From contig NOKP01000008.1 in the NCBI GenBank assembly GCA_002682825.1, positions 793,595 to 857,594 of the forward strand: 64,000 nt of DNA. The letters run 5' to 3'. The stretch comes from Neonectria sp. B-13. Its lineage: Eukaryota; Ascomycota; Sordariomycetes; Hypocreales; Nectriaceae. Below, piece by piece: positions 1-9,136 of this stretch. The position numbers and the translations under genes were made by a program. How positions within the stretch are numbered: the first letter of the stretch is position 1; every line of letters begins with the position of its first letter. The notes below the pieces were generated by a model, which was not told where the DNA came from, searched no databases, and saw nothing but the letters and a program-made list of their open reading frames with translations.

Positions 1-29
1 GACCCCCCGATCCCCCGACCCCCAGACCC
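1..29 (-). other. G-rich tract, possible G-quadruplex
   Basis: Read on the minus strand this stretch has four runs of three to six G separated by loops of two to three bases, which fits the usual intramolecular quadruplex pattern. It touches the window edge, so it may be part of a longer repeat. No function is shown. Confidence 0.5.
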
Positions 30-863
30 ATGTGATATGGCGTGACTACTAGTCTCCATGGTTGAATGAGTAAAAGTACGTACACACCGACTGCCGGAAC
101 GCTAGTCTGGACTTCACAGAAAACAGTATTATTGCGAACCTGCCATAGAGTAAGAAATGTGCTTAGTGACTACGTGTAAGACCGAGCAACAAACGCAACA
201 CGCATTGTCAACTAATTATAGTAGTAATTCTATAAGTAAGCTGAAAATAATATACAGATTTGGCGGGTAAGAGCAGCCATTCCGGGATAATGTGCAGAAT
301 TATACGTCTTACCACTGTCACGACTCGGCAGACTGGCAGATAGACTCCGCTATCTTCTTGAGTCTCTGTTCTATTGCTTGCAGCTGAACTAGTATTTACC
401 TGAGATAGCTCCGAAATCCAGGATAACTTGAAAGAGTTCAGTGCTCGCAATGCGGCTTCCTCGTGCCTACGACAAGTGTTGTTGGACGCTGATTCGTTTG
501 ATGAGTTACTCGGGCTTTGTTGTTCTGGCGTTTGACTAGCAAACTTCCATCAACGATTCGTTGTCAATTGCTGCCAGTTGCTGCCAGACGACAATGGCCT
601 ACCCCGTGAGCCATGTTGTGGCGCGTTTGCTCGAGTTGACTTACACAACTTGGTTTCGCTACAATTGCAGTGAATGCTTTGTTGGAACCGCCTTCATCAA
701 CCCAGGCCAGCTTCGTTTGATCCGATTATGCTGTCGTTATGAAATCTATATTCCTCTTCACAAGCACACGAGGAGTATTCCTGTCAAGTCACAACCACAA
801 TATCTGGCATCACCAACTCCAAGACATTCACAACTCGGCGAGAACCGCCTGGCCTCGTCCGCC
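1..863. other. Gene-free left edge
   Basis: I see no convincing gene here. The frame of the next gene stays open upstream to about 561, but the first in-frame ATG (594) gives a leader without domain character, so I treat this stretch as promoter and 5' leader. The first 29 bases are C-rich and are listed separately. Confidence 0.6.
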
Positions 864-2249
864 ATGGAGACGAAGGACCTCAGAGATGTGTACGACATCG
901 TCAACGACGTGTATACAGTTGCTCGCGTCCTGCAGACGTATCCTCCCCCATCGACCGATCTGTGGAACACCAGCGGTCTCGACTGCCTCGTCACCGTCCT
1001 CCGCCACATCTACTCCCTCATCGCCATCGGACCGCATGGAATCGTTCAAGATAGGGACCATCTCGCGACCGAAAGGACTAATCCCATCTTGATGTATGCC
1101 TGGACGCAGTTTAAACGGCCCATCAGCACTGAAGCGATTCGAAACGCTGGCCACGCTAAAGCTGCCGTCATGAACAAGGTTCGCGACCTTACAGGAAACC
1201 ACCTCCATACTCTCACCTTCGAGGGCCTCTGCATGTCAAATCTCATGGATAATACTTTCTGGTGCCGCTCTCAATTCCAACTGTTCACGCCGATGCAGTT
1301 CAAGGCTGATACCTGTGAGTGGTTGCCGGTGACCTGGTCGCCGCGTGAGAAAGCCCGCAACAGCCTCCTCCGGCTTGATCTCTCGGAGAAGCCCAGAATG
1401 ACGCTTCAGAGACTTATCGACAACTCCTTCGGCGTTCGTCGCATTCGCGGCATGGAGACGCTCTGTCTTCACAACACGCCCCTCATCATCAGGGTCTTGT
1501 TCACGCCTGGCCTGAGACGCATGCCCTCGCTGTTTTCCACCATCCGACACTTCAAGATCCCCATGGACGCGGGTCTGGACCCTCACGAACGGGTGAACTA
1601 CCTCTTCGCTCCGGCGGTCAACTACGGCCTGCTTGCCGTCGTCCGCCTGCGCCAGGGTCCAAGAGAAGACGACCTCATCAGGACTTACGGCCCCGGTGGT
1701 GACTATATCGTGCCCGATTACGAACCCGGGGGGTACATGAGAAGCAGTTGGAGCGTGGACGAGCGCGACGGTGCCAAGTACATGCTCTTCTTCGGCGCAT
1801 CCGACCAGGTCAGAGCAGACCCTGGTTTGCCGGAGGTCATCACTCGACCTCCAATGAATGTCCTGCCCGTTACCCATTTCGGGAATCAGTCCACCAGACT
1901 CCCATCGGTTAGACCCTTGAACCCCAGTGCTCCCGAGTTCCGTCCTCAGAACCTCTTCCGCCCGACCCCTTGGAATGTCAACCACAACGCCGGAACCCAG
2001 CATCCCCTGTTCGGCGGGCTTCCCGTTGTTCAAGAAGCGCCTGCCGGCCTCGGTCCTGGCAACTACGGACACAGCCAACAACAGCAGGTTGACGCTCTGG
2101 CGGCGACGATGAGTAGGCCGCACTACGAGGCAGAAGTGCGCCGTGACCAGCGGAGAGAAGCCGTGAGGCAGCACTATGCCGGCAGGATGCAAGCCATAGA
2201 TGATATTATCGCTCAGGCTGCACAGCGGCGGAGGCCCGAACACCAGTAG
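864..2249 (+). CDS. Unnamed protein with a possible degenerate USP-like (C19) fold
   Basis: This is an uninterrupted 461-residue protein. I chose the ATG at 864 because the upstream open frame looks like leader. Three places recall ubiquitin-specific proteases. The segment SGLDCLVTVL (Cys41) resembles the catalytic Cys box. The stretch TPLIIRVLFTPG followed by FKIPMDAGLD resembles the 'LP..L..hLkRF...v.fP..ldl' strand pair. The stretch YGLLAVVRLR (from residue 254), a following Trp and AKYMLFFG (residues 304-311) resembles the His box that normally ends in an A-Y-x-L-F-Y strand. The GHY carrying the catalytic His is not present, so if the fold is right this is probably an inactive relative. 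Residues after about 330 are Pro/Asn-rich, then comes a Gln-rich and charged helix. The fold is my inference; the only safe call is a conserved-looking fungal protein of unknown function. Confidence 0.6.
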   Translation: METKDLRDVYDIVNDVYTVARVLQTYPPPSTDLWNTSGLDCLVTVLRHIYSLIAIGPHGIVQDRDHLATERTNPILMYAWTQFKRPISTEAIRNAGHAKAAVMNKVRDLTGNHLHTLTFEGLCMSNLMDNTFWCRSQFQLFTPMQFKADTCEWLPVTWSPREKARNSLLRLDLSEKPRMTLQRLIDNSFGVRRIRGMETLCLHNTPLIIRVLFTPGLRRMPSLFSTIRHFKIPMDAGLDPHERVNYLFAPAVNYGLLAVVRLRQGPREDDLIRTYGPGGDYIVPDYEPGGYMRSSWSVDERDGAKYMLFFGASDQVRADPGLPEVITRPPMNVLPVTHFGNQSTRLPSVRPLNPSAPEFRPQNLFRPTPWNVNHNAGTQHPLFGGLPVVQEAPAGLGPGNYGHSQQQQVDALAATMSRPHYEAEVRRDQRREAVRQHYAGRMQAIDDIIAQAAQRRRPEHQ

Positions 2250-2625
2250 CCGATGTCTATGGTGTCACATACCGTTCACGAAGTGCTTGAAGGTGGAGGC
2301 TCTCGCAGATGAAAGGAGTTGAAGTGACGCCCAAGGGGGAACCGCTGGCAGCTGGACGGGAACCGTCAGACATCGGAAAACATGGGGTAGTCAAACTAAA
2401 AGTCCACCATACATGGACTAGCTAGATTCTTTTAGTAAATGGACAGCATCTATACATATAATGAACCTGTTCAATACGTGAAAGTTGTCCAAAAGACGAA
2501 CTCGCGTTCACATCTAGTCACAAGATCACAGTGGACACAACAAGAAATGTTGCTGAATATAATACTCGTGGTAAATTCTCTTTATATTCCAGATAATCTC
2601 TAGTACTCCAGGAACCCAGGTACCC
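2250..2625. other. Convergent 3' intergenic
   Basis: This gap separates the convergent ends of the USP-like gene and the permease. It is AT-richer than its neighbours and probably holds both 3' ends. I see no gene or repeat. Confidence 0.6.
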
Positions 2626-4534
2626 TTAGAATAGCCAAGAGACGAAGGTCTTGTAGAACCAGCCACCGCGGCTGGGACCCTTGGCCTCCTTGAGAGCAGC
2701 CTTGCGGGCCAGGAACTCGTTCTCCTCGTTGTCGATGATGTCCTTGCCGGTGTAGAAGTCGACCTCGTGGGGCTTGATGCCGCGTGTCTTCTTGATAATC
2801 TTGTGGCCGAAGATGAGGGCCAGGTAGATGGGGATGCCGAGGTAGCCGGTGATGAAGGTCTTGTACTTCTCGTTGCCGAAGTCGCCGCCAACAAAGACGT
2901 CGAAGTTCTTGGTGAGGGCGACGAGGACGCACACGGCGAGGGCGACGTAGGAACCCCAGATGCCGAGGGGAGAGACGTACGGAAGCATCTCGTTCGTGAT
3001 GTTCTGGGCCTTGCGGGCCTTGCACCAGTGGATGTGGGTGACGAGGATGGAGATCCAGGTCAGGAGACCAAAGATGGTGGTGAGGTTGACGAAGTAGCCA
3101 AATACCTTTGTGGAATCGTCCGCGACGTTCATGAACGCCAAGCAGCCAAACATGGCAGAGAAGCCGAGGGCATAGATGGGGACGCCGCGCTTGTCGGTAC
3201 GCTTGAAGATGGCAGGAGCCTGGCCGTTGGAGGCAAGTCCATAGAGAGTACGGCTGGCAATGTACAAGTCGGAGTTGGAGGCGGAGAAGACGAAGACGCA
3301 GATGCAGGCGTTGATGATGTCAGGGAGCACCTTGATGTGGGCGAGGACGGCAGCGACGACGAAGGGCGAGGCCGAGGCGCCGACCTTTTCCTTGGTAGCA
3401 AACGCGAGTTCTTTCGAGTTGTAGGGGACGAGCATGCCAACGAGGAGGACGGAGAAACAGTAGAAGAAGAGGATTCGGTAGAAGGTGAGCTTGATGGCGC
3501 GAGGGATCGTCTTGCGAGGGTTCTGGGCCTCGGCGACGGTGACACCGACGAGCTCAGTGCCCAGGTAGGCAAAGGTGGCGTTGACCATGCAGGACCAGAA
3601 GCCAAGGAACCTTCCAGAAGAGCCTTCCATAAGGTAAGGCTTGAATGCGCTGCGAGGGTGGTCTGGTTAGTGGGTTGTATGACTAGAGGCCGAAGCGAAG
3701 GGAGACATGGAACATACCCAGGATCCTTCCAGTAACGGAATCCCTTACGGTCGTGATCGGGGCCGCCGCCGAGAGCCAGGACCAAGGAGAACAAGATGAT
3801 GCCGATGATAGTCATGACCTTGAACGAGGACAGCCAGAACTCAAACTCGCCGAAGAACTTGATGCCAAAGTAGTTGATGCAGATGATGGTGACGAGGAAG
3901 ATGGCAATAAAGACGCCAGGATTGACCGTGTCGCGGTCGACCCAATACTGTATGACGAGGGCAGCAGCCGTCAATTGATTGGGGGTGACGATGATGTATT
4001 TGAACCAATATCTAGAAGGGGCTGTTAGTGAATGCCGTGTGGTGGGGGATGAAATGTTGAAGAACAGAGAAGGGATACTCACGTCCAACCAAGAGCAAAA
4101 CCAAGAGACGGATCGCAGAAGCGCGAGGCATAACCAGTGAAACCAGCCGAGATGGGCAGCCAGGCAGCCATCTCACCAAGAGCAGCCATGACGAGGAAGA
4201 CGACGAAGCCGATGATGGTGTAGCAGATGAAGACGGAGCCGGGACCAGCTTGGGCGAGAGCCTTACCGGTGCCGATGATGAGACCTCGAGGAGGGTTAGC
4301 AGGCGATTGACGAGTCTAGGATCCATGAACCTCACCTGTTCCAATGGCGCCTCCAATGGCAATCATGGTGATGTGGCGAGCCTTGAGGCCGCGATGCAGC
4401 GACGTCTCGGGGCTCGTCTCGAGGCCCTGGATGTGGACGGGCGAGCCATCGTTGGTGGCGTTGATGGTAGCAGCATCGTAGCCAAGGTCCGTCTTCTCGA
4501 CGTCCGACGACGAGCGTTTGAAGGGGCCGCTCAT
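2626..4534 (-). CDS. Amino-acid permease, YAT/AAP family (Dip5-like)
   Basis: This plasma-membrane, proton-coupled amino-acid transporter has 572 residues in four exons: 4336-4534, 4083-4284, 3718-4011 and 2626-3649. The three short introns have GTGAG/GTATG donors, and two show a CTAAC-type branch site. Joining exons 1 and 2 restores the family signature GAIGTGLIIGTG at the start of transmembrane helix 1. Exon 4 holds the typical ELVGVTVAEAQNPRKTIPRAI segment in helices 6-7 and SASNSDLYIASRTLY in helix 8. The length is normal for the family, whose members have twelve helices. The acidic C-terminal tail (HEVDFYTGKD) recalls dicarboxylic amino-acid permeases, but substrate cannot be told from sequence. 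The N-terminus is hydrophilic and Ser/Thr-rich, as expected for a cytosolic tail controlling turnover. Confidence 0.93.
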
Positions 4535-6428
4535 GACGGAGGAGTTGTTGGGGGTAAGAAGAGGAGCGAGAAGGTCAGAAAACCTGTGCCGGCGAAGGGG
4601 AGGCAGGTAGGTGAGTGAGTGAGTGAGACAAGGTTACACTCAGATCACGGGCGGATCAGGATCACGCAGAGATAGAGAGGAGGACCAACAGCAGCAGACG
4701 AACAGCAAGGATCGACGACCTTAAATGCTCTGGCCTGGCAGGTGGCCACGATCCAGCCCTCCCGGAGGTATGCTTACAACAGTCAGTCTGCACCCTTGTT
4801 GGTTGTCGTCCGTCATGCTAGCCCGACAACCAGATAAACCTCAGGGTCTGCCTCGAGGGTACTTCGTACATCACGCACGCCTCGCGCATCCCGTTCGGCG
4901 TCTTTTGATTCGGCGTCTTTTGATTCGGCGTCTCTGCCTCCCGGCGCCTTCTGATTCGGCTGATTGGCACATTGCCTCTTCCAATCCGCCCGCTCTGGGG
5001 AACAGAGTGGACAGCTGCCAAGCCGCCGCGGTTGCACGGTTTTGCGCTGGATCCCTGGTCCGGCTACCAACTTGCCAACGTCCCATGCTGAAAACGGCAG
5101 CAGGTTAGAGGTTTTGGGATCAGCGTACCATCCACCGTCGATACTACCCTTGGGAAGTTGCAAGCTAACGCCCGCTTGCGAGATTCATCACGTAACAGCT
5201 GGGCGAGAGCGAGGAACACAACCCTGTTGCCGCTGATCAGCGGTCCAGAAGATGGCCAGATCGTCTGCGAGGGAGAGGAGAGAAGGCGTCTGTGTCTGTG
5301 TGTTTGTGTCTCACAGTTATTAGTGAAAACGCCTCGGCTTGGCCCTTTCGCCTGCCAGCACCCAGTCAGCCGCTGCAGCCACCAACCACCACCAAGCAAG
5401 CCTCCCGGGCCAACTGCCACGGGCCGCCACGGCAGTCGGGCACAGGGCAGATTCGCTTTGTCTTAGACTTCTATTAGAGCTGAAGCTGAAAGACGCCCGG
5501 CGGTGGATGTGGACGAGGAGCAAGGCACAGAGACAAGCCACCTGAGCTAAAAGTGCAGCACCATGACGTGCAGTATCGCGGGCGAGGCCGTAATGGGCGT
5601 TAGCAAATTCTAGAACAAAGGCCAAAAGCTTCTTCCTCCGTTTAGATAAGCTTCCTTGGTGTAGAAATGATCAGTCCAAGCAATCCTGATCCTTGCGAGG
5701 TCCTGGCTTGGCAAATGCTGCTTTTGCGGGCTCGCCGGGGTATGCTCCGAACGCTCCCCTATCTCTTACGTTGCCTCGTGTGGCCTCGATGCCGTATCTG
5801 GAAGGTCCCTCCTCTTCTCCGCTTTTTTTGCCCTCTCTTCTCTCCACCTCCACCATAGAGACCCCTGCTGCCAAGCCATCTGCTATCTCCCATTCTCCTC
5901 TCCTAACACCTCCTAGTCAGCCTGTGCGTATCTGCCGCCATCACGCTGCGGGGTAAGGTGGGTCGTCTCCGCCGTGGTCCGTGGCAAAAAACGAGGATAA
6001 GACTGCGCCTGCAGAGTGCAGACCAACAACACCCACCAGAACAGAGAAGCCACACCAAGGAATGCCTGACATTGACACGACCATTTCATTACATTACAGG
6101 GCACAGTCTGGCATGAGGGAGTACATAGTATCCTTCTTTCTTCCTTCTCACTGCCTGCCCTGTGCCATCCCTGCCACGACCGCAGGCTCCAGCTTTCCGT
6201 GTCGTGTGATACGTCGTCGGTCGTGTTAATCAACACCCTAGCTTCCAAGCCAGATCAAGACGGGCAGTTGCAGAGATGGCAACATTCGACGCTTGAAAAG
6301 AAGCCGTTTGAATAAACTTTGGTTTTGCCATTCACTAGCCGCTAGTTCGTAAGTAGGCTGACTTTATGCATAATGCCTCAACTTCAAATCCTACCACGTA
6401 ATTCATCCCTTACTAATTAGATAACTAA
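4535..6428. other. Gene-free region between permease and beta-glucosidase
   Basis: This 1.9-kb region lies upstream of the permease and downstream of the GH1 gene. It contains a (GTGA)4 tract at about 4611-4627, the 15-bp tandem repeat listed next and a pyrimidine-rich patch near 5810-5920. The many short open frames on both strands have no recognisable domain and mutually exclusive frames. I see no supported gene. Confidence 0.6.
4894..4933. repeat. 15-bp tandem repeat, 2.7 copies
   Basis: The unit TTCGGCGTCTTTTGA occurs twice perfectly (4894-4908, 4909-4923), followed by ten bases of a third copy. A diverged relative (CTGATTCGGCTGATT) lies about 20 bp further on. It sits 360-400 bp upstream of the permease start codon. 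Confidence 0.85.
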
Positions 6429-8285
6429 CTACTCGACGCCGCGTGCCTTCATGAAATCCACAAGGTCGAAAAAACTCTTCTTGAACCGGCGCTCCTGCGT
6501 CGTGTGGTTGACCGTTTGGATCCCGAAGAGCGCCGACGCATCGCCAAACTCCCAGTTGTCCATGTACGACCAGGCATACGCACCCACCACCTCGACCTTG
6601 TCCTCCCAAATCGCCTTGAGCACCTCCGACATGAAGCCTAGGTAATATTGGCTGCGCGGCGTGTCGAACAGCTGGTCCACCAGCGCCTTGTCCACCTCGC
6701 CGTACACGGGGAACCCGAACTCGGTGATTGCGACCGGGGTCTTCCACGTATTGTGCAGGTAGTTCAGATAGCTGCGCAGGTACGTCGGCGTCATGTACAC
6801 GTACGACTGCGACCGGTAGCCAATGTTCCAACCGTACACGTTGGTCGTCGTCTGGTTGACGCAGTACGGCCTCAGCGCCGCCGATGAGTTGCTGGCGCAC
6901 TCCAGAATGCTGTCCTTGTCGTCCGCGACCGGCGGCGCAATCACCGTCGCCGTGTACGGGTCGATCCCGAGGAAGTCGGCCGTGCCGCCAATGTACTCCA
7001 GGTCCTCGGCGCTCAGAGGCACGTAGTCTGCAAACGTCTGCTTGAACGAATCGGGATAGTCCTTCCCCAGGAAGATTGGGTTGCAGAAGGGCCCCAGTTG
7101 AATCGAGTTGAAGTGATCGGCTGCATACACGTCCACCTCGCTTAGGGGGTTCCTCGGGACGCCAAAGTTGTTGTTAAACTTGATGGAGATTTTACCCGTC
7201 CCGCATAGCTCCTCTTTGTACCAGTGGTAGACCCTGGCGTGCGCCTTGATCACATGGCTGACCGCTTTGGCGTTGAACGAATACAGAAGCGGCTCGTTGA
7301 AGGTGAACCACGTTGGGACGCGATCGGCGTAGTGCGACATGACCACCTGCGCATAGTTGACAAAGGCATCCTCGAACGTCTCGTTCTGGTACGCTCCGTT
7401 GACATAGCCAAGCTCAGCCGGTGCGGCAGCAGCACTCAGATTGCTCCCGTAGAACTGCAGGGGCGTGTCGAAGTGGATCAGCGTCACCTCCGGGGTCATC
7501 CCCTTCTCGAGGATGAAGTTGATCACGTCGTTGTAGTGGTCGATGCCCTCTTGGTTCACCGGGGTGCCGGGCAACGCGAACGGCAAGATGCGAGTCCATG
7601 CAATACTGAAGGAAAAGTGCTTGGCCCCCATCGCCGCAACCCGCTCGATGTCTTGCTTGTAGTAGTAGTAGTGCTCATTGGTCACATAGCTCTTGGGGCG
7701 CTCGTCGCGAACGAGGATGTCCATGAGCGAGGGCGCCTTGCCCTCCTCGGCCGTTGCGCCTTCGACCTGGCTGGCAGAGCTGGAAACGCCAAACGCGAAC
7801 CCTTTGGGGAAGTTGTAGCAATCCGACGGCCCAAAGTAGTCTCGCGGCGGGAGGACTAGCTCGCTGCTGGCGACAGGCGTGGGAGAAACGGTGGTGCTGT
7901 AGACGGCCTTTTCCGTAAAGTTGGGCGGGTTCGCATGTTCCCAAAGCGCCGTCCACGCTGCCTGGCCGTACGCGTCGTCGGTGTCTGAGGCTTTGGTCGT
8001 TGCATTAGGGTTCCATTTGCCCCAGGTCGTGTAAGACAGCGATGGAACAAGGGTTGCTAGCGACTCTGGAGGCGCCGCATACGTCGTCGTTGTCGTGGGG
8101 GCCGGGACAGAAGTGGCGTACCTCACAGTATCTGTAAGACCATAACTGAATGGAGTAAACGCGTATTTGGGTTCGCTTGTCTTTGTGGACTTGCAGTGGC
8201 GGGTTGTTGGGCCCTCCGCATCCAAGTAGACTTGCTGAGCCACAACTAACGACGCCAGAAAGAGCTGTCCAAGAATCGAAGCCAT
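6429..8285 (-). CDS. Secreted GH1 beta-glucosidase-like hydrolase
   Basis: This intronless 618-residue protein belongs to glycoside hydrolase family 1 (retaining beta-glycosidases). The ATG at 8285 puts a clear signal peptide at residues 1-18 (MASILGQLFLASLVVAQQ), so it should be secreted. Residues 19 to about 160 form a Thr/Pro-containing N-terminal extension. The GH1 barrel begins near PKGFAFGVSSSASQVEGA. The acid/base glutamate is in TFNEP (Glu331) and the nucleophile in ITEFGF (Glu522), where the usual Asn after the Glu is Phe. Several N-x-S/T sites agree with an extracellular location. The likely role is release of glucose from beta-glucosides or cello-oligosaccharides. Normal cores are about 470 residues, so the length reflects the extension. 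Confidence 0.92.
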   Translation of the reverse strand: MASILGQLFLASLVVAQQVYLDAEGPTTRHCKSTKTSEPKYAFTPFSYGLTDTVRYATSVPAPTTTTTYAAPPESLATLVPSLSYTTWGKWNPNATTKASDTDDAYGQAAWTALWEHANPPNFTEKAVYSTTVSPTPVASSELVLPPRDYFGPSDCYNFPKGFAFGVSSSASQVEGATAEEGKAPSLMDILVRDERPKSYVTNEHYYYYKQDIERVAAMGAKHFSFSIAWTRILPFALPGTPVNQEGIDHYNDVINFILEKGMTPEVTLIHFDTPLQFYGSNLSAAAAPAELGYVNGAYQNETFEDAFVNYAQVVMSHYADRVPTWFTFNEPLLYSFNAKAVSHVIKAHARVYHWYKEELCGTGKISIKFNNNFGVPRNPLSEVDVYAADHFNSIQLGPFCNPIFLGKDYPDSFKQTFADYVPLSAEDLEYIGGTADFLGIDPYTATVIAPPVADDKDSILECASNSSAALRPYCVNQTTTNVYGWNIGYRSQSYVYMTPTYLRSYLNYLHNTWKTPVAITEFGFPVYGEVDKALVDQLFDTPRSQYYLGFMSEVLKAIWEDKVEVVGAYAWSYMDNWEFGDASALFGIQTVNHTTQERRFKKSFFDLVDFMKARGVE

Positions 8286-9136
8286 CGTTTGAGTCTGACT
8301 GGCTCTGTATGAGAGCTTGCTTCCTGAGTCTGAGAATCCCTTGACCACCAATCGATGCCATCTTATATGTTGCCATCAACTCCGCAGCTATTCATCGTTC
8401 GGACCGACTCAACTCTTGTGACCCCTCGTGGTAGGTCCAAAATACTAGCACTGGGCTAAGTTCCAAGAACCGGCTTGACATCAGGCGGTTTAGGAGTAAT
8501 TCCTACATTAAACCGCCGCCCCGATGCTCGATCTGGACGCATCCGAGCAATCATCGTCATTGCGAGTTGCGGGGAACCTACCCCGGATGCCCAGCTATTG
8601 CGGGGCGTGGGCCGAAATGCGGAGATCCGGTGGGAACTGGTTGGTCTGGGCACCAGCCAGCTTCACCCAAATCGCATGACGTAGGGCCGCTGTAAGGCCG
8701 TTTAGCCTTGCCATCGGGGAAACTTTCCCGGGGAATTACTACAGACTCGTGATCGACCGGGGAATACCGTGGTCTCGATGTTTCCCCGGCAGAACGACTT
8801 CGGGAGTTCCGGAGGTGGGGGTCCCGGAAGCGGAGGGGTTGACTGCCGCAGACCCGTTGACCGCTCATGACGGAAGAATTGACTGAAGGTTGTCAAGCTG
8901 AATTGGCAGAAGAATTGGAGAAGTGACAGAAGAAGTTACGGAAGAAGAAACAGGCTCGGCAGCTTGGCAAGATCGCGACTTGGCATACCAAGACTACCAA
9001 GACAACGAACATGCAAGCAGCACAAATGTTCGTCCCGGTTTCCATGAGCTCGAACCACGTGACACTTGATTTGACTACACTTGTCAATGAAAGGGCATAG
9101 CCAAGATGGCTTTAATGACTGTTAAATAACATACAA
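8286..9136. other. GH1 promoter and F-box 3' region
   Basis: This is the gene-free upstream region of the beta-glucosidase. It has a GGCTAA hexamer at 8454-8459, about 170 bp before the start codon, and a stretch rich in CGG/CCGGGG motifs between 8570 and 8860. Short frames here have no domain. Confidence 0.55.

Noticed and set aside
1236..2243. Long antisense open frame (335 codons) opposite the USP-like gene
   Set aside because: It is a by-product of GC-rich codon bias in the sense gene; it shows no domain and the sense frame has the better coding signs.
2767..3735. Antisense frame of 322 codons opposite the permease
   Set aside because: The composition (Asp/Gly/Glu/Val-rich) mirrors hydrophobic sense codons, and the sense strand encodes a clear transporter with introns.
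6648..7859. Several antisense frames over the GH1 gene
   Set aside because: No domains, and they overlap a clear secreted enzyme.
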